Below, in pieces: positions 50,321 through 61,494 of a DNA stretch of 64,000 nucleotides. Source of the stretch: Pythium myriotylum (taxonomy: Eukaryota; Oomycota; Peronosporomycetes; Pythiales; Pythiaceae); contig JALJCQ010000014.1 in the NCBI GenBank assembly GCA_023091665.1, positions 1,240,001-1,304,000 on the forward strand, written 5' to 3'. Position 1 is the first letter of the stretch. The number at the start of each line of letters is the position of its first letter. Under the pieces are notes generated by a model. It was not told the origin of the DNA. It saw nothing but the letters and a program-made list of their open reading frames with translations, and searched no databases. The translations under genes were made by a program, and so were the position numbers.

Positions 50321-52013
50321 CTATTCTCCGTCACTCATGACGCTGTCGCTACTGAGTTCACGTGTCAGCTCCGCATCTGTCAGTACGCTCGAAGTTGTCG
50401 CCGTCATGGGAAATGGCTTGCTAGTCGTTGCCGTCGGTGACGCGGAGGATATTGGTGTGGCATCGGCGCTGCTGTCACTATACCGCCGCTGTTTCTGGAC
50501 TCCACTTTGCTGCCCTGGCGTCTCTTCCTGGCTAGACTTAGAGGGTTGAGAGGAGACAGGCGCACAGCACTTCGGTGAACCTTCATTCTTGGTCGGCGAA
50601 TTGCTTCGGGGAGATAGGTCGTCCATGCTATACAAATCGGCGTGATGCTTTGACCGTACGTGTCGCTGGTGCAGCTTGAGCACGAGATCAACCAAGTCGC
50701 TTTTTTCTACGCACGGAACATCACCATAACCCACTCTGGCTATCGCTTCTTTCAGCTCCTTTACCGACATTTGATGAACGGATTCAACTGAGGCGCCTGG
50801 GGGTAACGGGTTCTTAAAGACTTTGACCGAGACTTTGGCACTTGATCGCCTAGGAGAGGACGGTGACGATGGTGCCTCGAGGTTGCTGAACGCATCCGAT
50901 GGTAGAGGAAGAAGACCGACCATGACGCGGAGGAACTGCAGCGCTTGCACGAAGAAGTTGATCGGTCGAGGACTATTATGGCCTCCAGGAAACTGAAAAA
51001 GTTGGTGGGGCCCGCCATGGAGCTTGTACAATGACTCAACGTGATGCGGGCCAACGAGTTCATCTTGTTGGCCAACTACAAAGAACGCAGGAATAGCGCA
51101 TCTGCGGCGAAGGTAGATGAGATCAACTGCTGACAATGGTCACGATCAGAAACGTGCAAAGACTCACTTGTTCATCTTCGCGATTGGTTTCAACTTGAAC
51201 ATGTCAAACTTAGCCCTTCGTTTGATATCTCGGCGAATGAGTCGCATGACGAGTTTTACTGCGATCTTTGGCACTCCCAGTTTCCCGTCTTCTACGAGTT
51301 CGACAGCCAACTGGGGTAGACTGGAGAAAGGCGAATCCAGCACCATCGCGCTAATGGAAGAATCTTGCTGGGCATAGAGGAGCGACGCTACTGCACCCAT
51401 GCTTCGCCCCCATAGGCAAATATTTGATGCTTCTCCACTTGCCCGGATGTGCTTGACGGCGGTCTCAATATCTGCCTGTTCATGGTACCCGAGGGACACG
51501 TACTTGCCTTGAGACAAGCCCGAGCCAGAGAAGTCCAGCGCAAACACTGTAAAACCCGCAGGAATAGCGAAGTTCACTATCTCGAGGGACCCGAGCCGAC
51601 AGGAACTATTCCCATGAAGCACGACGATACACGGAAGTTTTCCAGCACTGTCCAAGCAACCACTCTCAGCGCGATTCATCAGCAAAGAAAGCAGTGACAA
51701 AAGTACCCACGTCTTGTGTGCCTTGGGTTTCCACCAACTGCATTCAATGGTGTAGCCCGCTGGGTTCTTGAGCTGCAGGTCTTGGCGTTTCGTGACTGTG
51801 TCGCCGAGAAGCAGGCGCTTCGGTCCGAGCTCCTCGACGGAATACACGGCTCGTAGTGGGCGGATGACGGTCATGACCAGTCCTTCATAGCCTTGCTTGA
51901 TCATCGCCCACATGCCTTGGCGGTCTCTCGCAGACGCTTGGAGTGAACACGCGTTAGTCGGAGCCGTGGACAGCCGGAGGGCCAGTTTTGCATCACTCAC
52001 TTGCGTCGTCCAT
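50321..52013 (-). CDS. Alpha/beta hydrolase (serine hydrolase, S33/ABHD-like)
   Basis: Four exons on the minus strand: 52013-52001, 51936-51711, 51647-51168 and 51101-50321, giving 499 residues. The hydrolase core spans residues 35-280. The oxyanion motif is LHGNSS, followed by ALDFSGSGLSQGKYVSLGY. The nucleophile elbow is WGRSMGAVA, the acid lies in FVVGQQDELVGP, and the His in FPGGHNSPRP. This layout matches ABHD-type or cinnamoyl-esterase-like enzymes, which hydrolyse esters, thioesters or amides. The C-terminal 200 residues are Ser/Pro-rich and probably unstructured, ending in an acidic run. The intron at 51648-51710 is 63 bases and stays open in frame, so it could be retained. The last intron was set by the only acceptor (51102) that keeps phase. 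No signal peptide, so probably cytosolic. Confidence 0.85.
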
Positions 52014-52571
52014 GGCTGCGCGGAGCGACCGGCGAGTCGGCCGTCGTGAGACGCTCGGAGGCGTGGGAGGAGCGAGGCCGGCGGGGGCGTAAAGGGCGAC
52101 GGCGCTCGTCGACCCAGAGAGAGAGAGAGAGCGAGAGCTCTTCGCCTGTGTCAGATGTGGGTTACCTTTCCAGAGATTCCAGCCGTAACCGGAATGAGGT
52201 TGCTAACAGTTCCATGATGTGGTCCACTTCACATAACCTTTCATTCATAGTCGATACCGAGCCTGATTATTCACGAAACCCAACCTTTAGAATATGGAAT
52301 CACATCATCTAGCCACGCGAACGTTTTGCCTTCTGCCGCTTCAAAAGGAAAGAGCGCGCGAAAGCGACCCGGGCGAACACGCGCCGCACGCGCCGCGCTC
52401 TCTCTCCGCTGCAAGCCGCTCCGCCGCCATCGCACCAGGCGCATCGCGCAGAGGAGGTCGTGAGCTCTCTCCACAGCTGTCGCACTGCGTTTGGAGCCAT
52501 CTGGACGCGGAGATACGGCCTGTCGAAACCAGTCAAGCACCTCGTCCACTCGAGTGGCCGGAACCGAGCCC
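52014..52571. other. Divergent intergenic region
   Basis: Shared upstream region of the hydrolase gene and the kinesin gene. It contains a GA dinucleotide tract near 52115-52136. The last 81 bases are open in frame with the kinesin but have no ATG. No separate gene was seen. Confidence 0.45.
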
Positions 52572-55500
52572 ATGCTCCAGTCCCCTCGGGCGCAGCAGAC
52601 GAGGCCATTTAGTCCGCGCGATGTCGCGCATCCAAGATCTCTGTCTCCAGGTAGCCGTGGTCTGCATCTGAACCAACGGCAGATACTCGAGATGGCGTTT
52701 GAAGGCGACAGTGGACACCACCCGCGGGGCCTCGACGGGTCGGAACTGGAACTGGACCACGCGCTGAGCCCGCGAAGCACTGGAAGCCACCATTCTGGTT
52801 ACGGATCCGACTACTATGCGCCGAACCCGCACGTCTCGCGACTCTCACTGTACGATTCCCATAGGTCGTCCGGAGGGTCGGGGCACGACATCTCGGGTGT
52901 GACAGCGCCGACCACTCCGATGTATTCGATGATGGGTCTGGCTTCACTCGCTACGGACGATGGCTCGGCAGAAGTCGAGTTCAATAACCCAGAACTCTTC
53001 CAGGCAGGTGTTGTGGAACACGCTCAACACCTTGGGATCGACCCATACAGAGAACCTGAACTTATGTGGATTGCACGGGACTCTCTTGTTGCTCCTCTCC
53101 CAGAAGACTGGATCCACCAAGAAGCGACGTCGACAAAAGCTCCGTATTATTATAACGTCAGGACCGGCGTGAGCCAGTGGGAACACCCAAGCGATCAAGT
53201 GTTCCGTTTACAGGTTTTGCACGAGAAGAGGCGGCTTGGACTTTATCATGGAGGCTCTGACCAGCAATCGCCTCGTGAGAGCACGCACTCGGCGAGCTTT
53301 TATGAGCAGCACCAGGCATTTTCCGGAGGCGAGACAGATGCATGGCACGGCGAGTATGATCCGTCGAACTCAGACTACAGGCATAGCGGCGATTGGGGGT
53401 CCGTGTCATCAAATGAACAAGCCCGCTACTACTATCAAGGGTATGAAGATCAATCTGGTTCGGCTACAATCAGTAGCAGTCGCGGTTATGAGGACAGTGG
53501 TGCCGCTGAAGTAGCAGATAGCCACTCGACTATGGTTGTCTCAGGACGCGAACATTGTGTAAGGGGTAACGGATCACTTTCCCCTTCGCTCGCAGAGCTG
53601 GATTCACTAAAAGCGCAGGTAGAGGACCTAGAGCGAAAGAACAACGAGCTTGAAGATCAAAGACACCAAGATGACGCATTGATTCTTAAACTTGAAAGCC
53701 AAGTGAAGAATTTGCTCGAACGAGTTGAGAAGCAAAGCCCAAGAAACGCCGACACCATTCCGCGAGTAGAGAAGGAAGAGTTACAAGATTTGGTTGTAGA
53801 GCTACGAGCTGCATTGGATGAGTCAAAAGCAAGCGTTCGCAATCTTGAAGTGGAAAACGATAGACTTCGAGAAATCGGTCTCAAATCATCAGCAGATGAC
53901 GCAGATATCCAACGTAATCAGGAAACAAATCACGCATCAGAGCTATCAGACCTCCGCAAGCAAGTTGATGACTACAGGACACAGCAAGCGAAGCTGGATG
54001 ATGAACTTCAGTTCCATCGCGACCAGATTTCCACTGTCACTGATGAGTTGAGTGCAGCGCGATCTGAAATCAAGCAATTGCACGGTGACCTCCAACGCCA
54101 AGCGAAGGCTGAACAAGTCGCTCAGGAGACTGCTGCAGCTGTGGCAGCAAACGCTGTTGCCTCTGCCGAGGAGAAAGTCTCGTTTCTGACATCACAGCTT
54201 AGTCAAAGAGAAGAAGCATTGAAATCTGCCAAGGTTGAAGTTGTGGAGCTGAGAAGGGAGATTCAGATATTAAAAGATGACCACGAAGGAACTCTCCTTT
54301 CGATCACTAAACAACTCGAACAGGAATTAGAGAAGCACAAAGCGGAAAGTTTCGAGATGTCTTCCCAGATACGGGCAATGGAAGAGACCATTCGTGCATC
54401 GAATCAGGAGAACGGTGTCTTAGAGATCAAGATTGAACAACAACGACAGGAAGCAGCTGTGCGCGAGGCTGAGTTTGAAGACCAGCAACGCATACTAAAA
54501 CGAGAAATCCGTGGTCTAGAACGTGACCTGAAAGCACTCCAATCTATTTCAAAGGAACGGGAGGATGAACTCGACAATGCGAAACGTTTGATCTCAAGCT
54601 TGGAACAGAAGCTTCAAGAACAAGATAAATTGGTCGAAGATGCTCAACGAATCGCTTTTGAAGCGGCTGAACAGGCGGTGAGTACTTTGTCAACCGTTTT
54701 GTACGGGTACGATCCCTAACAATCGTTGTTCTCTAGGCTGCCGAGACAATTCGAATCATTCAAGGCGAGAAAGCCCGTGTTGCTGAACTTTATGCTCAGG
54801 AACTACAAACGCGTCGCAAACTTCACAACAGATTGATGGAGCTTCAAGGAAACATTCGGGTGTTCTGTCGAGTTCGCCCCATTCAAGCGATCGAAATGAA
54901 GTCAGAGCAGAGCTCACCTGCAGTGTTTTTCCGCGACGAAGACCACGAGAGTCTGGATCTTGTCGTCGGTGGTGAAATTGGGCCAGATGGCAGATTACTC
55001 AACGGTGCTGGTCAAAAGTACCCTTTCGAGTTTGACCACGTATTCCAGCCAAACAGCTCCCAAAACGAGGTCTTCGAACAAACGAAAGCTTTGGTAACAA
55101 GTGCTCTCGATGGCTTCAAGTAAGATAGTGGATGGTGGTTTGCATGATTGACTTGCTTCTAACAACATTTCTCGCTTCCTCGTAGCGTGTGTATCTTTGC
55201 ATATGGCCAAACAGGATCAGGCAAGACCCACACAATGGAAGGCTCTGCCAGTGATCAAGGCCTGTATTATCGATCATTGAAAGAACTGTTCCGAATCCGT
55301 GAAGAACGGACAGCTGCGGGAAACTTCGAGTGTACAATGAAGTTAAGCATGCTGGAGGTCTACAACGAAGCCATTGTGGACTTGCTTGACAACTCACCAT
55401 CCCCGGTTGGTGTAGACCAGCGCAAAGGACTTGAGGCCCGAATGGGGAAACAAGGAGTGTACGTTGAGAACCTCATTGAAGTCGAAGTTTACAACGAAAA

Positions 55501-56125
55501 AGATGTTACTGACCTAATGCAGCTCGGGAAATCTCACCGAAGCGTTGGTGCACATGATTTCAATGAGCATTCGAGTCGGTCACACCTCGTCCTCTCAATT
55601 GCCATTGAAACCTTTCAGAAGACAGACAACAAGCGGCGATGGTCGAAGTTGCATTTAATTGATCTGGCGGGCTCAGAACGAGTGAGTAAAACCGCCGCGA
55701 GTGGACAACGACTGAAAGAGGCCCAGAATATCAACAGGTCGTTATCAGCCCTTGGTGACGTGATAGCGGCTCTTGGGGCCAACAGCAAACACGTCCCATA
55801 CCGAAACTCGAAGCTCACGTTCCTGTTGCAAGAATCGCTGAGCGGGAACTCTAAAGTTCTCATGTTTGTCAATATCAGTCCAGTCCAGTGGAATGCCCAA
55901 GAAACCCTGTGCTCACTCAACTTCGCGTCGCGTTGCAGAAATGTCGCGCTTGGTATGGCCAAAGTGAATAGTGGATCAAGCGAGATATCGTCTTCGTCAC
56001 CGTCAAATTCCAAAGAAGCCCCACGGACAGTCAGCACTGTTCCGACCACATCATCCGGCTCAAAACAACGCCCCCCTTTTCCTTCCCCGGCTGTGAAAGG
56101 AGCACAGAAAGTTGTTTTTGGTTGA
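52572..56125 (+). CDS. Kinesin-14 with N-terminal CEP164-type WW region
   Basis: Three exons (52572-54677, 54737-55119, 55186-56125) encode 1,142 residues. Residues about 1-130 are Ser/Pro-rich. Residues about 140-215 hold VVEHAQHLGIDP, ELMWIARDSLVAPLPEDW and a WW domain (YYYNVRTGVSQWEHPSDQVF), the arrangement seen in CEP164-type WW proteins. A long coiled coil spans residues 340-735. The motor is C-terminal: neck plus LMELQGNIRVFCRVRP near 740, P-loop GQTGSGKT near 837, switch I NEHSSRSH, and switch II LIDLAGSE. A C-terminal motor with this neck is diagnostic of kinesin-14, which usually moves to microtubule minus ends. A Ser/Pro-rich tail of about 70 residues follows the motor. It probably acts at the spindle pole or basal body (inference). 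The start at 52572 is the first ATG. Confidence 0.88.
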
Positions 56126-56187
56126 CAAAATAAGGTATACATTGATTAATGAAATAGATAGGAACAACGGGTGTGAGAGCTTGCGGT

Positions 56188-57375
56188 TTAGAGGTCAATC
56201 AATTCAACGAGCACCGCTTCGAGGTTGCCGTTGTGTTTGTCGAGAATCTCCATGCACTGAGCAAGATCAACTTGAGGCATGATGTCTCGGATCGTCCTCA
56301 GCTGCACTTCCCATCGTGAAAAAGATGCTTCAACTTCATCTTCTGCTTCAACTTCAAAGAATGGCGACAATGCGCGTGGAGGAGATGGAGAATGGACAAC
56401 GCTCCAATCAGCATGGAAATCTTCTGAAGCTGTTGAGCAGGTTTCGGCATCAGAACCATTGGCTACTTCTTCGTCCTCATCCTCAGCATCGGAGGCAGCC
56501 GCAGCACGAGCAGAATTGCGCTCCTGAGGAGATGGCACATCTTGCTGGAAAGTCTCAACCACAGTCGGGACGACGTTTTGGGCATACTGTTCGAGTGCTC
56601 GACGCTCGGCTTCCTCTTCCTCAGCCCGCGCCTGCGCAAGCAGATCAGCAACGTCCATGTTCGATTCTCGTGCCTCATCATCCATGGGAGGCTCAATTTC
56701 AGTGATCATGATCGGGCTGGCATTTTGCTGCATGTCCTGCGACGACACTCGCGATCGTGAGCGCAGTCGTCGAGGGATCTCCGAAATCTCGCCAGCGACA
56801 ACCGTCGACGCTTTTCGAACACGCTGCGAGATTCCGCGACCGGCTGAAGATAGCGCATCACGAGTGTGCACGGCTCCGTGGTACAGCGACTCGCGTCCGC
56901 GCTCAACGTACGAGCTCTTGCGCAGCGAGTCGCGCGTGTCATTCGCAATGCGCGCCATCTTCTCCGAGATGTCGTTCACGACTTGGAGCACGGGTGCGAG
57001 CTGTTCCTTGAGCGAGAGCTTGGCGACGACGTGGAAATGCATGTGCACTTTCTGGTTGCGGTTCGCGGCGTTGGGTTGCTCCTTGAGCTCGGCGAAGACG
57101 CGGAAGGCTTCGAGCAGCTCGCGCTCGGTGCTCACGGTGACGAGGTCGTCTTCGTCGTCGCGGTAGACGAGCGCCCACTGCGACGGACGGTGCGCCTCAT
57201 CGTAGCAGGCTTCGACTTTTTCTTCCACGGCCTTCCACGAGAAGTCTTCAATGGGGAACGAGATCCGGAAGGTCTCGCCGCGCAGACTGAGCTTGACGAC
57301 GACGGCCCAGGGCGCCACTGGCGGCGGCGACGGTGGCGGCTGCTGGAGCGAGGCGGGGAGAACGGCGGTGGCCAT
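56188..57375 (-). CDS. PB1-UBA protein with candidate LIR motif
   Basis: Single-exon gene of 395 residues. A PB1 domain occupies residues 24-100, with the basic Lys28 in VVVKLS and the acidic OPCA motif YRDDEDDLVTVSTERELLEA. A helical linker follows (120-190), then a basic Ser/Arg stretch, a Glu-rich helix (245-265) and an acidic Ser-rich segment. The acidic segment leads to DFHADWSVV, which fits an LC3/ATG8-interacting motif (W324-x-x-V327). The C-terminus (353-395) is a UBA domain (MPQVDLAQCMEILDKHNGNL). This is the p62/NBR1-type order (PB1 polymerisation, ATG8 binding, ubiquitin binding), but the ZZ finger and the NBR1 four-Trp domain are absent. A selective autophagy receptor or adaptor is the leading idea, unproven. 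It converges with the kinesin gene, 62 bases apart. Confidence 0.75.
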   Translation of the reverse strand: MATAVLPASLQQPPPSPPPVAPWAVVVKLSLRGETFRISFPIEDFSWKAVEEKVEACYDEAHRPSQWALVYRDDEDDLVTVSTERELLEAFRVFAELKEQPNAANRNQKVHMHFHVVAKLSLKEQLAPVLQVVNDISEKMARIANDTRDSLRKSSYVERGRESLYHGAVHTRDALSSAGRGISQRVRKASTVVAGEISEIPRRLRSRSRVSSQDMQQNASPIMITEIEPPMDDEARESNMDVADLLAQARAEEEEAERRALEQYAQNVVPTVVETFQQDVPSPQERNSARAAAASDAEDEDEEVANGSDAETCSTASEDFHADWSVVHSPSPPRALSPFFEVEAEDEVEASFSRWEVQLRTIRDIMPQVDLAQCMEILDKHNGNLEAVLVELIDL

Positions 57376-58755
57376 GGGCGCGGAGAGGCTTGGGCTCGAC
57401 GGAGAGAATGGCAGACTGAGTGCGTCGACGAGCGGGGAGCTCCTCGTTGGGTTGTTGGATTCTTTCGGTTTCGGCTAAGTTAACCGTCCAACATGGCATG
57501 ATGACAAGATCAGTCCAGGCAAAAGGAAAAAAAGAAGGAACCAACTCAAGAGATGGGACAGGGAGCAGAGATGCGAAAAGACATTTACCACCCTCATGTT
57601 GCAACTGACGCCACGGGTTGCAGTTGGGCCGTGGCGAGCATGGTTTCTCATTGAGAGGGGGGTTACTGAGGTTGTTGAAGTGGAGAAACCACCACCAACT
57701 GGAAGGTGCGTCCCAGCCAGCACTCACACTGGCGGTGCCACCGACCGGATCTTCACAGGATCTTCGCCGGCGATCAACGCCATCCAGTTCCCAGTGTTGG
57801 ACACCTGATCGCCTGTGATTGACATGTCTCCATCGGATCAGCAGAGCGCGGTGGACATGATCACTCACGGTGATCTCCGATCGACAAGCCCACCACCTGC
57901 AGGCGATGACGCGATGTTGTCTCACCGTCGTTGAGGTATCATTTTTCACTGCGCGATGAGACGCTCAGCACTGGAATACTGCCGGACTCAGAGATCGGTG
58001 GTAGCAGTCTGATTCCAGGTTCTTCTATTCTGAAGCAGCTGCATGTTCCCGAGCACGCAGCGATCCAAGAAAGCCACGCCCGCCATTAGCCAACAACGGC
58101 TCAAGAAAGGAAGATCCTGAACCCACCAACTCTGGACGCGCCCACTGGATCCAGAGGGTCCAAGGTCCCGGCGCGTCCAGTAAACGCCGCTCCGCTCGAC
58201 TGAACGTCCAGTTCTGGACGCACCGTGACGTAGAGTCCGGAGAATCCACCCAACCAGAGTCCAGCAGGCAGGGCAATCCATCCGTAAGTAGTAATATAAT
58301 ATTCTGCTGTGAAATAGTACTATAGTATTCCGCTGTTGGGAAGTAAGTATTCTGCTGAATAGTAATACCGAACGGCCAGCTCAGGCGAAATGTGGCTACT
58401 TGGTGGGTGCGTCGGAACTGCCTATGAGCGCGCGGCGCCGAGGCCACGTCATGACCCCGCGAGCCGCGCGCCTCGTGTCTTTGCTCGTGCCCCATCCTTC
58501 GCGCTCTCTCCAGTCGATGAGGATGGTGCACGAGCAACTCGCGGTGACGATCCATTTCTAACGTATCTAAATAGAGAAAACTGCTACGGGATATTTAGAA
58601 ACGATTAACTGAACAGCTCCTGTTCGTTTCTAAAACCACCTTCCTGGTTTGCCAACTTCGACCAGTCGCGTCTCCATCATCCATCCCGACCCTCGCGGTC
58701 TTTGTCGCCTTCGCACGCGACGTTCTCGCCTCCCACTTGCGCTTCCGCCGCGACC
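57376..58755. other. Long divergent intergenic region
   Basis: The largest gap in the window (1,380 bases) lies between the PB1-UBA gene and the SulP transporter gene, which are transcribed away from each other. No convincing gene was found; a 176-codon minus-strand frame at 58025-58555 shows no domain. An AT-rich patch at 58290-58365 carries three copies of a TATTC(T/C)GCTG word. Confidence 0.45.
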
Positions 58756-61482
58756 ATGGCGCGCGCTCCACCGACCGCCGACGGCGACGCGCACGCCGCA
58801 ACCGCGACGCTCCCAGCGCCGCTGCACGTCGAGATCTCCACGCTCGAAGATGACGAGAACGAAGAGCTACAGCACCTGCTGGGCACACCACGGCGGCGCG
58901 CGAGCGTCCCGCCGCTCTCGCCGGCGGCTCACGTGCGACCCCGCATGGTCTTCGAGACGCCGCCGCTGCGCCGCGAAACGCGCACCAACAACATCCAACT
59001 GCCGGCGTGGCCTGGGCATGTGTCCCCGTCCCAGAGAGGCGAGGCCACCGAGGGCACCGAGCTACTCCACCACCACGCTCATCTGCGAGAGTCGTACTCT
59101 CCAGCTGCAACGAGGTCTTCGCACTCACCGCGATCCAAGTGGGGCATGCAGCCCGTCGTTGACCCCTCGGAGAGCTGGTGGCAGCGCCAAGCGCGCGAAG
59201 CTGCGCAGGCCGTGCCTTGCGTCGTCATCGCCATCGCGCTCAACCTCATGATCTGCGTGCCGTTCGGGCTCACGTTCTTCCCCACCGAGTGGCAGGACAT
59301 CCCGATGCCGCGCGCCGTCGGCATCCAAATGTTTCTGCTCACGACTGCGATCTGTCAGTTTGTGTTCGTCGCCAAGAGTTCGTTCGACGGCCCGATTGGC
59401 ATGATGATGGTCGAAAACGTGCCGTTCATGCACACGCTCTCATTGTCGATCATCCAGGAGCTCGGTTCGAAAGATATGCGCGTATTGCCGACGATCATGG
59501 TCACGTATGCGTTGTCGTCAGTTGTCGTCGGGGTTCTCTTCTTTGCGTTGGGCTACTTCAAAATGGGCAACGTAGTCTACCTCTTCCCCAAACACATTAT
59601 TGTCGGCGCGATCGGTGGTATCGGCGTGTTCGTGTTTCAAAACGGGATCGAAAACGCTACGGGGCGAGCATTCGAGTGGACTCAAGATGGCATCGCGTCG
59701 CTGTTTGAAGAACAAGTCGTGTGGCTTTGGGTGTCGTCGGCGCTTCTTGCAGCACTACTGTCTCTGCTCACACGATTTGTCCCAGCTTTTCAAACGCCAG
59801 TATTCCCTCCCATCTTCTTCGTTTCGATCCCCCCACTTTTCTACGTTGTGCTGGCTCTGTTTGGAATATCTCCGGACACGGCACGCTCCCACGGTTGGTT
59901 CTTCGATAAGGCTCCCCATGTCGAATTTTACACGATGTGGGAGCAGTTCCACTTCGAGTCAGTCGCGTGGGATGTCATCCCCAAGCAAGCTGGAACGATC
60001 ATCGGTTTGACGTTCTTCTCGCTCATGCACGTCCCGATCAACATCCCCTCGTTAAGCCTCACTACAGACCACGAAGCCGATATTAATGACGAGCTCGTCG
60101 CACACGGTATCTCCAACACACTCGGTGGGCTTTGCGGTAGTGTTCAGAACTACCTTTGCTATTCTACGTCTGCGTTGTATTTCAAGTGTGGTGGTGGTGG
60201 TCGGAAGAGCGGTATCGCTGTGGCTTTCGCGATGCTGGGGTTCTTCATCGTTGGACCGAATGTCGTTGCGTATGTTCCACGCTGCATGGCTGGGTGTCTA
60301 ATGATTCACATCGGCATCGACCTGCTGAAAGAAGCATTGATTGACACATACGACGAGCTGGACAAACTTGAACTGGCAACTGTGTGGATCATTGCAGCTG
60401 TGATGACCTTCTGGGGAATGAACCAAGGTATCGCGATCGGGGTGCTTCTTGCATGCATCACATTTGTCATGCAGAGTGCGAGTTTGCCGACATGTGCGCC
60501 AATTCGAGGTAGTATGAGTGCTGCGACGTTGCGTAGTAATGCATGGCGAACAACTGAAGCTCTCGATGTACTCGACCGAGAGACACGGCACATCCATGTT
60601 GTTCAGCTCCACGGACACTTGTTCTTTGGAAACGCAAACACGCTAAGTGAATATGTCCAAAGTCTCTTCGGGCATGGCACTGCGTCTCCCCATTCGCAGC
60701 CTTCTGCGCAGTCAAGCTCAGAGCCTGGAGCGAAGACCTCTATCCGCTACTTGATTCTTGACTTCACGCTTGTGGTTGGATTGGACTCTTCGGCTGCCGA
60801 TCGACTGACTAAGATCAAGTTCGTGTGTGACGTCCATAATTGTCGTCTTGTGTTCGCGTCGATTCCGCCCATTTACCGACGCTTCGCAGATCACCTGAAC
60901 AAGGTTTTCGCAGACCATGCGCTGTTTTATCTTGCCTCAGACTTGAATGCTGCACTTGAATGGTGCGAAGATTGCATCTTATCATCATACACAGCATCCA
61001 GACTAACTTTGAAGGGAAGCGACCATGACGACGATGAGTGTGCCCATCTGAGAAGACTCCAACAGCTTATGCCTGAGCAACCTCTTCGAGTTTTGAATAG
61101 CCTTCTTGAGTATTTTTCTCTGGAGGAAGTTGATGCCGGACAGGTGCTGTGGAAGCAAGGAGGTGTGGCTGATCGAGCGATGCTCCTGATTGACGGCCAA
61201 CTTCACTCGATTGTCGAGGAAGAGGCTGGAACAACTGAAGATGTCGCGGTTGGTGCCATCGTGGGTGAGCTATGCCTTCTGACTGGTGAGAAGCGGAAGA
61301 CAACTCTCGTAGCGAAGAAACGGAGTGTTGTGTACACACTCACTCGTGCGAAGTTTCAGGAGATGCTTGCCAATGATTGCCAGCTAGCGTTTCTGTTCCA
61401 GGGCATTGCGCTTCGCTACACATCTCATCGTCTCCAATACGTCGGCAACCGGATCTGGGAGACCAAATGCCTGCCTATATAG
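58756..61482 (+). CDS. SulP/SLC26-type anion transporter with STAS and cyclic-nucleotide-binding domains
   Basis: Intron-free gene of 908 residues. The N-terminal 165 residues are cytosolic and Pro/Ser/Thr-rich. The SulP membrane domain follows with about ten to twelve segments, including MMMVENVPFMHTLSLSI, FPKHIIVGAIGGIGVFVFQN and NTLGGLCGSVQNYLCYSTSA. The STAS domain (about residues 615-755) has HVVQLHGHLFFGNANTLSEY and YLILDFTLVVGLDSSAADRL. The last 130 residues form a cyclic-nucleotide-binding-type beta roll (VLWKQGGVADRAMLLIDGQL, then AIVGELCLLTGEKRKTTLVA). The family moves sulfate or other anions. The extra C-terminal domain suggests ligand gating, but the loop is GELCLL with no clear Arg in the phosphate cassette, so cAMP binding is uncertain. 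The ATG at 58756 is the first in frame. Confidence 0.88.
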   Translation: MARAPPTADGDAHAATATLPAPLHVEISTLEDDENEELQHLLGTPRRRASVPPLSPAAHVRPRMVFETPPLRRETRTNNIQLPAWPGHVSPSQRGEATEGTELLHHHAHLRESYSPAATRSSHSPRSKWGMQPVVDPSESWWQRQAREAAQAVPCVVIAIALNLMICVPFGLTFFPTEWQDIPMPRAVGIQMFLLTTAICQFVFVAKSSFDGPIGMMMVENVPFMHTLSLSIIQELGSKDMRVLPTIMVTYALSSVVVGVLFFALGYFKMGNVVYLFPKHIIVGAIGGIGVFVFQNGIENATGRAFEWTQDGIASLFEEQVVWLWVSSALLAALLSLLTRFVPAFQTPVFPPIFFVSIPPLFYVVLALFGISPDTARSHGWFFDKAPHVEFYTMWEQFHFESVAWDVIPKQAGTIIGLTFFSLMHVPINIPSLSLTTDHEADINDELVAHGISNTLGGLCGSVQNYLCYSTSALYFKCGGGGRKSGIAVAFAMLGFFIVGPNVVAYVPRCMAGCLMIHIGIDLLKEALIDTYDELDKLELATVWIIAAVMTFWGMNQGIAIGVLLACITFVMQSASLPTCAPIRGSMSAATLRSNAWRTTEALDVLDRETRHIHVVQLHGHLFFGNANTLSEYVQSLFGHGTASPHSQPSAQSSSEPGAKTSIRYLILDFTLVVGLDSSAADRLTKIKFVCDVHNCRLVFASIPPIYRRFADHLNKVFADHALFYLASDLNAALEWCEDCILSSYTASRLTLKGSDHDDDECAHLRRLQQLMPEQPLRVLNSLLEYFSLEEVDAGQVLWKQGGVADRAMLLIDGQLHSIVEEEAGTTEDVAVGAIVGELCLLTGEKRKTTLVAKKRSVVYTLTRAKFQEMLANDCQLAFLFQGIALRYTSHRLQYVGNRIWETKCLPI

Positions 61483-61494
61483 AGCGGGAAGCAG

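Noticed and set aside
51937..52000. GTG start at 52000 extending the hydrolase second exon
   Set aside because: GTGAGT at that point is a splice donor joining the ATG exon 52001-52013, and the region reads as an intron ending at 51937.
58025..58555. 176-codon minus-strand frame in the large spacer
   Set aside because: No domain, leader or neighbour-like composition; crosses the AT-rich patch.
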